This document shows, piece by piece, positions 1-10,272 of a stretch of DNA of 64,000 nt. The stretch covers positions 61,268,970-61,332,969 of the forward strand of contig NC_057925.1 in NCBI RefSeq assembly GCF_018873765.1, read 5' to 3'. Made by a program: the position numbers and the translations under genes. The notes under the pieces are model-generated. The model made no database searches, was not told the DNA's origin, and saw nothing but the letters and a program-made list of their open reading frames with translations. This stretch comes from Telopea speciosissima. Lineage: Eukaryota > Streptophyta > Magnoliopsida > Proteales > Proteaceae. The stretch's first letter is position 1, and every line of letters starts with the position of its first letter.

Positions 1-316
1 GTCTTTGCTTGATGTGTATTGTTTTATTCAATCACCGGTTAAGTGAAATGAGGGAAAGGGAAGAAAACGGTCTGAATGTCATCATGGTTTAAGTTATGAA
101 CTCTGTCCATTTGTGAAGATAATTTAAAAGATTCCACTATGCCATGACATAGTGCAATATGAAAGAGAGAATGGCTTATATTAAACCTTAGATAAAAAAC
201 TTACTTTAAAAATCCAATATTGTTGAAAATAACATCAAAGGCGATTGAAGTTTTTGTTTCCTCTATTTTTGGGATGAGGATCCTTTTGTGACCACAATGC
301 TATGATATTGAGGGTT
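1..316. other. unassigned AT-rich sequence
   Basis: No open frame with recognisable homology, no splice-bounded exon and no inverted repeat was found. It lies just outside the left target-site duplication of the MITE at 325-456 and may be the diverged 5' part of the LINE remnant that follows. Confidence 0.4.
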
Positions 317-324
317 GTATCGGG

Positions 325-456
325 CATAGTTATCAAGGCGTCGCCAAGGTGTCCAGGTTCCTTGGTCGCCTTGGACGCCTTGGGTGCCATGGCGGTGTCG
401 CCTTGAATTTTGCCCCTCTAAAACGCCATGGTCGCTTTCCCGCCTTGATAACTATG
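325..456. mobile_element. hAT-type MITE with perfect 8-bp target-site duplication
   Basis: The ends are perfect 16-bp terminal inverted repeats: CATAGTTATCAAGGCG at 325-340 and its reverse complement at 441-456. The element is flanked by the identical octamer GTATCGGG at 317-324 and 457-464. A 132-bp non-coding element with short inverted repeats and an 8-bp duplication fits a non-autonomous hAT transposon. The interior is built of GCCTTGG/CGCC-like repeats and encodes nothing. Boundaries are exact from the sequence; the superfamily is inferred from duplication length. Confidence 0.85.
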
Positions 457-504
457 GTATCGGGAAAATAAATCTGAGTTTGCTATTGCAAAATGTGAAA
501 CTGC

Positions 505-1090
505 ATTATTCATTAGATGTTATGAGGAGAAGAAGGATTAATATTTGCCTGTATTCAAGTGACAAGGTGGAAAGGTAACAAAGCTAAGATTTTTGATGAC
601 TTTTAAGTTATGGTATTCGGGAGACCAAAGTAATAGAGGTAGAGGGGGTATAGTGGTTGACAAAGAGCTAAAGGATGACGTGGTGGAGGTCAAAATAGTT
701 GGAGATAGGATTATTGCCATCAAACTTGCGTTGGAGAAAGAAGTTTCAATGTTGTTAGCGACTACACACCCCAAGTAGGATTGGATGAAAGTAGTAAGTT
801 ACTATTCTGGGAATACATGGATGGGTTAGTGCAAGGCTTTGGACAGGGAGAAAAGAATATTATAGGAGGTGATCTAAATGGGCATGTTGGTAAAGATTGT
901 AGGGGATATGAAGGTGCTCATGGAGGTTACGAGTTTGGGGAAAAGAATGAAGTGGGTGTTTCAGTTCTAGACTTCACAGTAGCTTATGATCTTTCCATCA
1001 TGAACACCTTTTTCAAAAAGAGAGAGGATCACCTTGTTACCTACGAAAGCGGGCATCAAAGAGAGAGGATCACCTTGTTACCTACGAAAG
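505..1090 (+). pseudogene. LINE endonuclease-domain remnant
   Basis: Conceptual translation in shifting frames reads like the apurinic-endonuclease domain of plant L1-type LINEs, often mis-annotated as craniofacial development protein 2-like. There is a VMRRRRINI-like start near 515-545, a GGIVVDKEL stretch near 645-670, and then GDLNGHVGKD near 868-897, which matches the GD(F/L)N motif of the exonuclease-endonuclease-phosphatase fold. After it come LDFTVAYDLSIMNTFFKKR and HLVTYESG. At least two frameshifts and a stop near 776 break it. No reverse transcriptase follows, because the copy ends at a Copia junction near 1090-1135. It is a non-functional fragment. Confidence 0.75.
1021..1090. repeat. 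41-bp-period tandem duplication at a transposon junction
   Basis: A 29-bp block beginning AGAGAGGATCACC occurs at 1021-1049 and again, identical, at 1062-1090. The period is 41 bp, and the second copy is cut short where the LINE remnant meets Copia-derived DNA. It repeats the DHLVTYESG-encoding part of the endonuclease remnant. Confidence 0.9.
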
Positions 1091-1315
1091 AGAGTTGGCC
1101 TTGATGGGCTGGCTCGAGCTGGTCCATCTCTGGCCCAAAAAGGGATGACCCAAACGACAATGAATTTGATGAGGAAGTACCTCACTCGAACATGCCACAG
1201 TGGATGCGTCGTCAAGCAGATACAGTTCCCCAGATACGCGACCTCTACCAATCGTCTTCCTCGACTAGAGATCCTGAAACTCACAATAATCAGGAAAAAG
1301 GTAACCAAACAATTG

Positions 1316-2581
1316 TTAGCTGTGGGTAAATTTGCGAACAGATAATAAATTGAAAGGAAATTTGGGTAAGTAAGAAATGGAAGACAATGACAAAGAGGGG
1401 GTAACATGCATAGTGCCTGTACCCCGAACCTTAGCAAGAGACCCATCGGCTAACACAACATTGGAAGAAGATTCATGAAATGAAGAAAAAATACCTGATG
1501 CTCCAGTCATATGGTCCGAAGCACCCGAATCAATGATCCAGGGACGAGAAGTAGATGATAGGCATGCAATAGCATTACCTGGCTGAATGAGGGTAGCAGT
1601 GGAGAACTGAGTTGACTGTGAATTCTGAAATTGAGTAAACCACTCATAGTCTTCATCAGATATAGTCATTGTTTTACCCTCAGGCTTAGAAGGAGGGGTA
1701 ACCACCGGATCACTCCTGGCTGAATTTGCAAACTGAGGTGGTTTACCATGAAGCTTCCAACAAAAGTGCTGAATGTGACCAGCTCTGCCACAATGATGAC
1801 AAGTGCACACCTGTCCTGAAGTCTCTGAAGTACCAGGTGTGGGTGCTTTACTATTCCCTGACCCACGACCACGGCTACCACCACTGCTGCCCGTACCTGT
1901 CCCACCACTAGACCCACGGTTGGGAAAGGCTGCAAGGGCTGAACTCTCATTACCATGAGAGGAATCTTGGCTGTTCTCACGAGAAACCTGTAAAAGTCTT
2001 GAAAAAGCTTCTGAAAGTGTAGTGACTTTATCCCTACTGAGGATTTGAGACCGTACGGGCTCAAATTCTATTCCAAGTCCACCCAAAAATACCATAACAG
2101 CCAGCTGCTCTCGCTGTTGCTACATCTCTTTCACATCAGATGTGATAGGAAGAATAGAATTCAGCTCCTTATGTAGTTGCTTGAATTCAGCAAAATATTG
2201 GGTTACAGTCGGGGTTTTTTGATCCACTTTATAAAAAGCCTGGGATAGGTCATAAATCCGAGACAAGTTGTCCTTCCTAGAATAGAGGACATTCAAGTAG
2301 TCCCATAACTCCTTTACTGTGTCAATGTGAGTAACCAGGTCTGCAATTTGATTATCCGTTGAGTTCAACATCTGACTCAATATTCTTGCATCCATTGTAT
2401 CCCATGGCGCATCTCCCTCAGGCTTTGGCTTTGTGAGATGATCCTGTTGATCACGCCCTGTCAAGGCCAATCGAACCACCTTTTTCCATTGCTGAAAATT
2501 AGAAATCCCTTCAAGTCTCCTTTCGGTAATACGATGAGAAGAGGAAGACAACTCAGTCACAATGGTCTTTGCATCACCCAT
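1316..2581 (-). pseudogene. Copia gag-protease polyprotein, broken by an in-frame TAG
   Basis: The frame starts at 2581 (MGDAKTIVTELSSSS) and is interrupted by TAG at 2120-2122 after 153 codons. The same frame resumes and runs to 1316. The first part resembles Copia gag (UBN2-type), with FQQWKKVVRLAL and [15 protein letters not shown]. The second part has a CCHC zinc knuckle, CHHCGRAGHIQHFC, near 1775-1816, and the retroviral-type aspartic protease motif WIIDSGASDHMTG near 1500-1540. Further stops begin after LLSVRKFTHS. The protein would have been processed in a cytoplasmic virus-like particle. The related copy at 40730-41212 has a glutamine codon (CAG) where this one has TAG, so the stop is probably a decay mutation. 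Confidence 0.85.
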
Positions 2582-2984
2582 GCTTCACTACACACGATAA
2601 ATCTTCACAGAGAAGTCTCAGACAGATTGAAACAAATGGACAGCAAACACTGCTGAAATTAAGGACAGCAAATACTTCTGAAATTATGGACAGCAAACAC
2701 TAATGAAATTATAAACAGGGCAGCCACACTCAACAGACACGAGCCAGCAGCAAGTAATAACCAACCTCCAGTCAAGAAACTCACAAAAGCATAATCGATC
2801 TCACCCTTGGCACATACCAAAAATAAAACCACAAAACCGAGACCAAAACAGTCTTCACTTCATTCAATTCCTTCAAACACACCCATAAACAAGAGAAAAA
2901 GACCTAGTTCTTAATTTATGCCATGAACTAGTCTTCAAATAGTCCCAAAAAAATACAGCATAGGGTGCTGCACCCCCTCAACAG

Positions 2985-3017
<33 letters not shown>

Positions 3018-3117
3018 GCCTAGAGTCCTTCAAATCTTCAAAACTTGTCAATCTTCAATTGTAGGCTGCAGGAAGGAGACAAGGAGATTCACGAATGCTG
3101 TAGCAGTGTCTATCCTT

Positions 3118-3129
3118 GCTCTGATGCCA
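3118..3129 (-). promoter_or_regulatory. tRNA-Met-type primer-binding site
   Basis: On the minus strand the LTR end TTACA is followed directly by TGGCATCAGAGC, one base different from the TGGTATCAGAGC complement of initiator tRNA-Met used to prime many plant Copia elements. Its position right after the LTR fixes the LTR's inner edge. Confidence 0.85.
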
Positions 3130-3363
3130 TGTAATTTAAATAAGAAGAAGAAGAAAGAAGAAGAGAAGAAGAGAGGAGAAGGAAGAAGAGAAACTGCACA
3201 ATTGGGGTTGCAGCCGTAACACTTACAGCCCCCAGAACATAATATTAATAGGTTAAAACCAAAAAATACACAAAGACAAAACTACCCCCAAATATAGAGA
3301 AATCGTGAATAGGCTAGCGTCAGCCTATTCACGATTCCCCTTTACTCCCCCTTACTCCTAACA
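3130..3363 (-). repeat. 5' LTR of the minus-strand Copia element
   Basis: The 234-bp LTR begins TGTTAGGAG (reverse complement of 3355-3363) and ends AAATTACA at 3130, giving the expected TG...CA ends. It contains a GAA-rich purine tract at 3140-3195 and a hairpin at 3302-3335 (AATCGTGAATAGGCT paired with AGCCTATTCACGATT). No second copy of this LTR was found. Confidence 0.8.
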
Positions 3364-3588
3364 ATTAGCATTGCTCATAACCTTGTCCAGCATGATTGTA
3401 CTAAGCTTGTGGAGGTTGACCGACATTTTATCAAGGAGAAGCTCAAAGCCAGACTCATCTGTGTTCCCTTTGTGAACTCTGCTGATCAGTTAGCCGATGT
3501 GTTCACTAAGGTACTTAGTGGCAAAGTGTTTTTCCTATCTTAGTCAAATTGGGCATGCATGACATATATGCCCCAACTTGAGGGGGAG
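3364..3588 (+). pseudogene. Copia RNase H carboxy terminus and polypurine tract (older element)
   Basis: From the first base after the nested LTR the plus strand encodes ISIAHNLVQHD, VEVDRHFIKEKL, and then QLADVFTK. This is the conserved end of the Copia RNase H domain. A frameshift follows, and then the polypurine tract GAGGGGGAG at 3580-3588 just before a TG LTR start. The upstream part of this element was separated or lost when the minus-strand Copia inserted. Confidence 0.85.
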
Positions 3589-3772
3589 TGTTGGATTGTA
3601 TGGGCCAGAATACCGTGGGGGTATTCTGGACTTTTTACCCCTTTGATGATATGTACAGCCATGTCGACTTTGTTAGGGACAGTTCTGTCCATGTCTATTC
3701 ATTATAAATTTATGGCTTGGGGTCTGCCTTAGACTATCCAAGCATTCAGCTCTAGTTTTATTCCTGTTAACA
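3589..3772 (+). repeat. 3' LTR of the older plus-strand Copia element
   Basis: It starts TGTTGGATTG directly after the polypurine tract and most plausibly ends CCTGTTAACA at 3772, giving a short 184-bp LTR with TG...CA ends. It contains TTATAAATTTATG near 3703, a possible TATA/polyadenylation region. The right boundary is inferred because the partner LTR is not in the window. Confidence 0.65.
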
Positions 3773-3804
3773 CTTCTTGTGCTAATAAGTATCTGTTGCA
3801 ACCT

Positions 3805-4020
3805 TTATGAGTGCTCATGCTCTGATTCAGTTGTTGGATTCCAAGGCTTTCAAACTACACTTTGATGGTGGATCTGTGCAAAACTGGGCGGTAGGATTGG
3901 GATTGGTCTTTAGGAACCAAGATAGGAATATTTTACTATCACTGCAGAGCTGAAGGTGGCAATGATGGTTCAGAGACTTCTGTTTGGATGCTATTCTTGA
4001 TGCTTGATCGCGGTATGCCC
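3805..4020 (+). pseudogene. RNase H-like (RVT_3) domain fragment
   Basis: Translation gives LLDSKAFKLHFDGGSVQNW, then GLVFRNQDRNILLSL. This matches the first strands of the plant RVT_3-type RNase H domain (F-DGGS...G-G-VFR-...), usually at the C terminus of LINE ORF2. Frame continuity is lost by about 3960, so it is a fragment without function. It is upstream of and unrelated to the LINE insertion that follows. Confidence 0.5.
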
Positions 4021-4313
4021 TACTCGTAAATGGCTGAATTGTATCTGAGGTGGTCCTTGTAGATTAATGCATCTCATTTGAAGGTCTTACTAATATGGGT
4101 TGGAATGTGTTATGTCTCAATCTAACCAAGGAAACTGTATGGTGCTTGGGAGAGTTCTTTACTGTCATCTGTTCTTGAGAAAGTGTGGCCGTTGTCCTTT
4201 TCCTTATTGTTGTACTTTGTGCTTGTGCAGCTTTCCTTTCAGTTGTGTAAAATTTGTTATTCATTGAAAGAACAAAGTGGCCTGAAAGTATGCTGGTCTT
4301 TAGAGAATATCAA

Positions 4314-4327
4314 GATATTTTAACCTT
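4314..4327. repeat. LINE target-site duplication, left copy
   Basis: GATATTTTAACCTT, identical to 10259-10272. Confidence 0.9.
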
Positions 4328-4472
4328 TTTTTTTTTTGTGAATAAAAAATGTATTACCAAAGAAAGCCCAAGGTGGGCAAGAAAGAAATACAACGGAAAG
4401 AGGGGGGGGGGGGGGGAGAAACAAGCCACATGCCCGCTAGGAGGTGGGCTGTAAAATGGAACTATCTAGGTC

Positions 4473-7400
4473 CTAGGCGCTAACAATATGCCAATTCCTT
4501 GGAGAATCCAACAGAGACTTATGTGGAAGAAAACTCAACTTCATAGAAACATCAAAAGAGATGGACTTCCAAATCAAGTCGAAAGATCTAGAGTTGGTAG
4601 TCCATCTCCGAAGGTTTCTCTCCAACCAGATGTGGTAGAGCGTAGCATCAAAGACAAGCTTCCCAATAGCATTGTAGATAGAGCCTCCAGGGAAAGTTCT
4701 GATTAACCAGAGCCACTCTCTATCGAAGGGGAGGGGTCTTCTACTGCGTGGCCAAATAAACAAAAGGACTTTTTTCCAGATTGTTTGGGAGAAAGGACAA
4801 GCAAATAAAAGATGGTCGATGTCTTTAGAGCTAGACCAGCAGAGGGTACAGGTGGGGGGAGCTGGGATTCTGCGGTGGATGAGGAAGGCTTGGGTGGGGA
4901 GGCAATTGTTGAGGGTTCTCCAGACTAGGAAGCTATGCCGGGGGATGTGACCTTTGAACCAAACCAATTTGTGCCGGGGGATAGGGGGGCTTGAGGACGG
5001 ACAAAATTCCATGCAGAGCTGAAGCTAAAGAGGCCATTGGAGGCGGGGAGCCAAGTAATCTTGTCAACAAGGGAGGGGGAGGGGGAGGGGGAGGGAATGG
5101 GGGGGGTGGGAAGGCCAGATCAAGGAAAGGATGGGGATAGGGGGGAGGGGGGACCAAGAGCCGTGGGAGATGATGGAAGAAAGGGGAGCGTCTTTTGGAA
5201 TGCCGGAGGTATAGATTGTTCTGAGGCCAAAGTGATTGTAGAGAACTCCAAGAGGGTGTCAGGGATTAAGCCAAATGGATGTGGAGGAGCCATCAGCAAT
5301 AGAGAAGGAGATGGCTCGCAGAGCAGTGTGGCATAGGAGGAGAATCTTGGCCAGATGTCGGAGGAATCGGGGTGGATGGAAACGGTCCCGATGGAATCGT
5401 TATTGAGAAGGTGGGAGTATACCCATTGGACCCAGATAGAATCCTGCTTGGAAGGATGCCCACAGTATTGGAGTCCTGAATGCGTCGAATCCCCAGGCCT
5501 CCCTCAGCTTTGAGGAGGCAGATAGATTTCCAGTTGATAGGGTGGAGGAATTTAGAGGTTTCCTTTCCTTTCCAGAGGAACACACAGAAAAGGCTTACCA
5601 TAGCTTTGGAGGTGGCTTTTGGAATGGCAAAAACTCCATACCAGTAGATGTAGGAAGATTGGAGGACCGATCTAATGCACTCAAGTCTGCCCGCATAAGA
5701 GAGAAGCTTGCCTTTCCAGAGTTGGAGGCGCTTGCGGATATTGTCAAGCATGGGGGTGCAGTGGTGCTTGGAGAGTCTGGCAGGGATGAGAGGGAGGCCT
5801 AGGTATTTGACTGGAAGAGAGCCAAGGGAAAAGCCAGTCAGGTGGAGCAGAGAATCTTTTGTAGCGTCAGGAGTCCCCGAAAGGAAGAGTTTGGATTTGA
5901 GGAGGTTGATACGAAGCCCTGAAAGGCGTTCAAAGAGATGAAGGGAGGACATGATGGCAGAGATGGAGGAAGGGGAGGCTTTGGAGAAGATCATCAAGTC
6001 ATCAGCAAAGGCAAGGTGGGTGAGATTGATGTGCTCACATTTGGGAAGATGGGGATAAGGTGAAGGTCAGTGTTGCCCTGAAGACTCCTAGAGAGGACTT
6101 CAAGGGCCAGGGAGAAGAGGAAAGGGGAGAGGGGGCAGCCTTGATGGATCCCGGCTTTTCGTGGAAAAACCCGCAGGAGAGCTGTTAATTATAACCGAGA
6201 AGGAGAGGAGATGCAAGCCAGAATCCACCTAACGAATGGGGGGGGGGGGGAAAGCCCATCTGGGACATCACATCAGAAATAAAGTCCCAGCGAAGGGAAT
6301 CAAAAGCTTTATGAAGGTCTATCTTCATCAGGGCAGCCAGCGAGTGGGATTTCCTATCAAACCCTCTAACGATTTCAAAGCAGAGGATGATGTTATCCGC
6401 AATACTAGCTTCTACTAGAGATGAAGGCAGACTGGTTTGGGCTCACTAAAGAGGGGATAACAAGTTGGATCCTATTGGCTAGGATCTTTTTAATGAACTT
6501 GTAAAGAAGATTGCAAAGGGAGATAGGCCTGAAATCAGAAAGAGAGGAAGCACCATATTTTTTAGGGATGAGGCAGAGGAAAGTCTAGTTGATCTGTGCT
6601 AGCTGGTTGGGGTTGAAGAAGAAACTGCGGACATCAGTGATGAGCTCAGCTTTAATGTGGTCCCAGCAGCTCAAGAAGAATCCCATGTTGAAGCCATCAG
6701 GGTCAGGAGCCTTGTTAGATTTATAGGAGAGGATGGCTTTGGAGATCTCCTCATCCGAGGGAATGGCGAGGAGGGAGCTAGCCAGAGAGGGGGGGACAAA
6801 TTTATTAATGAGATCAGGGGGGATGGGGGAAGGAGGGAGGAGGGGGGGTTGAAGAGGGAGGAGAAGAAGGAGACTACCCCGGACTTGATGTCAGAGATAG
6901 AAGAAAGATGGGAACCATCATTAGCAATGAGCATGGTGATGGAGTTGGAGCTCAGCCTGGCTCTGAGGAGCGGTGGAAATACGCCGAGTTGGAGTTGCCC
7001 AGCTCTAACCACCAAATGCGGGATTTCTGGCGAAGGAAGCTTTCTTCTTGAGAGGAATGGGAGATAAGGGATTCGGAGAGATTTTTCTCTTCCTCCGCCA
7101 AGAAGTGGTTAAGAGGGTCAGCTTGAAGGCGAGACTGGATGCAGGAGAGTTCATTGTGGCAATCAGAGACACGGGAAGGGATGTTGCCAAAGGTGGAGGA
7201 GTTCCAGGCTGTGAGGGCTGATTTGGTGAGACGGAGCTTTTTGACAAAGGAGATGAGAGGGAGGGAGGGACAGAAAATAGGCGAGCTCCAAGCTTTGAGG
7301 ATGGTGGGGAGGTAGAGGGGGTGGGAGGTCCACATGTTAAAGAATTTGAAAGGTTTGGGGCCAAAAGAGTAGTAATGCTGGATGTGGAGGAGGCAGGGGC

Positions 7401-8083
7401 TGTGGTCGGATAGACCTTGGAGGAGAAAAGAAGAGTGGGAATGGGGGAAAGAAGAAAGTCAGGCTTCATTGATGAGGAGCCGGTCAAGCTTGCAGGCAAT
7501 CCGATCAGGACCTGCACGACGATTGTGCCAAGTGAGAGGGGATCCGGACCAGCGAAGGTCGTCAATACCCGCTTCCTCGATGCAATCATTAAAGGCAGAG
7601 ACTACGAGAGTCAAGTGGATGGCCTCAAATTTTTTCATGTTGAAATCTAACAATATTAAAATCTCCCCCCACCCCCCAAGGGCTGGAACCGACCCTGGAA
7701 TTGAGGAGAAGGTCATCCCAAAGAGGGGTGCGGTCGGCAGCCCTGTTAAAGGCATAGACAACAGAAAGGAAGAAGGAGGGAGAGGAATTGGGAAGAGAGA
7801 TGGAGAGGTGAAGGAGTTGTGGGGAGGAGTGGGAGATGGAGATGTGGAGTTTGGAGGGGTCCCAGAGAAGCCAGATGCGGCTGTTGGGCGAATGGTCTTA
7901 ATTGGAGAGGAAAGACCAAGAGGGGGCAATGGCTGCCGCAATGCGGGGGGCATTATCAATGAGAACCCGGGTTTCAAGGAGGGCACAAAAAGAGGAGTTG
8001 GAGGATTTAATGAGGTCCTTGATTTCATGGTGCTTTGCCAGGGAATTAAGGCTCTGGACATTCCAGATGAAGCCTGAAGACAT
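4473..8083 (-). pseudogene. LINE ORF2 (endonuclease, reverse transcriptase, zf-RVT), frameshifted
   Basis: ORF2 starts at 8083 with MSSGFIWNVQSLNSLAKHHEI, the typical first strand of a LINE endonuclease, followed by LLETRV. Further endonuclease motifs (GSPLTWHNRR, then KLDRLLIN) lie near 7530-7460. Reverse transcriptase segments include NKAPDPDGFNMGF near 6700, FRPISLCNLLYKFI near 6520, DLHKAFDSLRWDFI near 6300 and the catalytic box FADD at 5998-6009. Downstream, GLRINLLKSK, KYLGLPL and a zf-RVT domain (HSFLVWRTLNNCLPT, then CTLCWSSSKDIDHLLFACPF) run to 4473. The enzyme would nick chromosomal DNA and copy LINE RNA in the nucleus. Many frameshifts make this copy dead. Confidence 0.85.
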
Positions 8084-8089
8084 GGAGAA

Positions 8090-10244
8090 CTAGAGGGGGG
8101 GCAGCGAGTTCCTTGGGGGGCACTTCTGTACCTCCAGCGGAAGTAAGAGAGGGCGGGGCGGTGGCGGGCAATGATCGGAGCTGCAAGAGGGCAAGGGGTC
8201 CCTGTGGTGGGAACAAGGGGGGAGGGGGGAGGGGTCTAGCCAGACCGAGAAGGGGGGGAGGGGGAGCTGCCACGGACCAAGGAGAGAGGGGAGAGGGCAA
8301 ACAGTAACAAGGGTTGACGGGTGGGGCAACTGGATGGGAAGCGGGTTGGTAGATGGGTCAGTTGGGCAGGTAGCAGAAGGGATATCGGGTCGGGTAGAAG
8401 GGATAGACGGGTTAATGGGTTGAGGAAGGGTGATGGGTCGAGGGGGGGCAACGTTTAGGGCCAGTTGCGGGTTGTGGGAATTAAGGAGGTGTGGAGGGGC
8501 GGTAAAATGGGTAAATTGTAAGTGAAAGAGGATGAAAGAGGTTTGAAAGGTGGTGGGGCCAAGGAGGGAGGGGGGAAGAGGGATTAGGGGAAAGGTGGGC
8601 ATACTTGTCAAGAGAGGATAGGGGGGAGGTTGGGGGTGGTTGGGAACCGACAGAGTCGCAAGGGTAAAAAAGTAGGGGGTTTGAAAAAGGGGGTGGGGAT
8701 TCTTTTACCTTGCCATTCACAAGAGCCAAGGCTTTGTCAAGAGAGAGGCTTCTGGTTCCAGATCGCGATTCACAAGAGGCGAAGACTGCGGCAACGTCAG
8801 GGGGAGCCAGAGGAGGAAGAGCCCAAAACCTTGATACAGCAGAGCTTGAAGGTGATCTGGCAGGAGCTTTAGAGGCCAAAAGGGTGCTACCAGCTTTGCG
8901 AGACGGCGAATCAGTCACCAGGGGCATCGTCAGTCTTAGGGGAGCAAAGCGATTTGAAGAGGTTGAAGGATCCAACCGAGGAAGGCTAAGGATCGATGTA
9001 GATGATTGACCAGCTGATGGAGGCAGAGTGACAGTGCCGATGCAGGTTGACAGAGTCGGCTCGGGCGCAGGAAAAGAGGGGCCTTCCCAGCACGCAGGAG
9101 AAGAGAAGCTCTGCTGGGCACGGCGGCGGTTTCTGTTGGGGCGGCAGCGAGATTTCAGTCGACCCCTGCTAGGAGATCTGGAGGGGCCAGAAGCCAGCAG
9201 GGGGATCAAGAGATGATTTGGAGCAGCCTGAGGTGCAGGGATATCCATCGTTGCTGGAGGAGGCGAGGTATGACTTGGGGCCGTTGAAGTCAGAGACGAG
9301 AGTAGGGCTGCAGGAGGATCCGAGGGTTCATCTTGAGCATCAAGGCCAGGCAAAAGGAGAGGTTCCTTTCCGGAGCAACCCCGGGAATGGTGACCAAAGA
9401 CGTGGTAGTGAATGCAGTGAGGGAGAAGCCAGTCATATTTGATGGGCTGCTCAAAGCTGAAGCCATCTTCGTCAACAATGGAGATGGAGGAGGGGGCTGA
9501 TCAGCTGAAAAGTCGATGCAGAGACGAGCAAAGGACAACCTGTCCATCTTGACGGTGCGCACGTCAATGTAAAGAGGGTGACCAACAACAGAGCCAATTC
9601 TGCTAAGGCTTTCCTGGCTCCAGAAGTGAAAAGGAAGGCCAGGAAGGGAGATCCTCAAGAGAATGGAGCTGTGGTCGACCTTGTGGAGAAGGATGTAGGG
9701 GTTCCATTGTCTGAGAAAAATGGGTTTAGTGCCCACAAGCCAGGGGACACCGTTCAGGGCGTGAGCTAAAGTATCGTCGGAGAAGAACCTGAAAATGAAC
9801 ACGCCCCTGTCGACGACATAAATGTCCATGGAGCCCTGCGCTTTCCACTATTTGGAGAGGGAAGACCTGACGGTGTTGAAAGAGGGCCGAGACCCAAGAA
9901 AATGACCAACTAGGCACGATTGCCACTTGGAAATTTCAGGGGACAGAAAATCATTGGGGCAGAGGGCAAAGGTGTTGCCATCTTCAAAAGAAGGTTTAAC
10001 GTAGTGGATGGCAAGACCAGAGCTGGGGGGTGGGGAGGATCGGGGAGAGAGCAGGGAAGCCCAGGATTTAGAGCCGGCAGGGGTGGTGGAGGAGATGACA
10101 ACAGGGGGGGTGGTGGAGGAGATGACAGCAGGGGGGGGTGGAAGTGAGTGGAGCAGTGGAATAGCAGGCGATGGGGGTGGAGGAGGAGCAGGTGTTGGTG
10201 GGGAGGGAGGAGGGTGGCAGCAGGTTCATCATGGCAGAGTCCAT
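8090..10244 (-). pseudogene. LINE ORF1 (DUF4283 / gag-like nucleic-acid-binding protein), frameshifted
   Basis: A candidate start, MDSAMMNLLPPSS, lies at 10244, only about 15 nt inside the LINE 5' end. After frame changes, 9829-9480 encodes a DUF4283-like domain (VFIFRFFSDDTLAHALNGVPW, LRQWNPY, ISLPGLPFHFWS, GHPLYIDVRT). This domain is found in ORF1 proteins of plant L1 elements and probably binds RNA. A shifted frame near 9460-9380 gives YDWLLPHCIHYHVFGHHSRGC, a degenerate CCHC-like knuckle. The rest is Pro/Ser-rich. ORF1 proteins coat LINE RNA and support target-primed reverse transcription. At least three frameshifts or stops inactivate it. Confidence 0.75.
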
Positions 10245-10258
10245 AGTTTTTTAACTAT

Positions 10259-10272
10259 GATATTTTAACCTT
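10259..10272. repeat. LINE target-site duplication, right copy
   Basis: GATATTTTAACCTT, identical to 4314-4327. The preceding bases differ (A at 4313, T at 10258), so the duplication is 14 bp or 12 bp plus tail bases. Confidence 0.9.

Larger units (their letters stand above)
1135..3363 (-). mobile_element. truncated Ty1/Copia retrotransposon (5' LTR, PBS, gag, protease)
   Basis: Read on the minus strand, this runs 5' LTR (3363-3130), primer-binding site (3129-3118), untranslated leader, gag (from 2581), zinc knuckle, protease and the start of the GAG-pre-integrase domain, where a HCRLGHP-type motif is visible near 1160. It stops near 1135. Integrase, reverse transcriptase, RNase H and the 3' LTR are missing, so it is a truncated, immobile copy. 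Its outer LTR edge abuts the RNase H coding end of a plus-strand Copia element at 3364, which shows a nested insertion. A related gag fragment lies at 40730-41212. Confidence 0.85.
4328..10258 (-). mobile_element. structurally complete L1-type LINE, minus strand
   Basis: The element is about 5.9 kb. Its 3' poly(A) tail appears as a T tract at 4326-4337, and its 5' end is at 10258. Both sides carry the 14-bp target-site duplication GATATTTTAACCTT (4314-4327 and 10259-10272; the last TT may belong to the tail). It carries ORF1 with a DUF4283-like domain and ORF2 with endonuclease, reverse transcriptase and zf-RVT domains. Because both duplications match, the insertion spans the full distance and is not a 5'-truncated copy. 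Numerous frameshifts mean it is no longer autonomous. Removing it joins unrelated-looking sequence at 4313 to DNA leading into the UBP-like exons at 10585. Confidence 0.92.

Noticed and set aside
7382-8077. 231-codon plus-strand open frame
   Set aside because: It lies opposite LINE ORF2 endonuclease sequence. Its Gly/Arg/Glu-rich composition is the antisense of Pro/Ser-rich coding DNA.
8481-9353. 290-codon minus-strand open frame as an independent gene
   Set aside because: It sits inside the LINE ORF1 region and is a Pro/Ser-rich frame of that ORF, not a separate gene.
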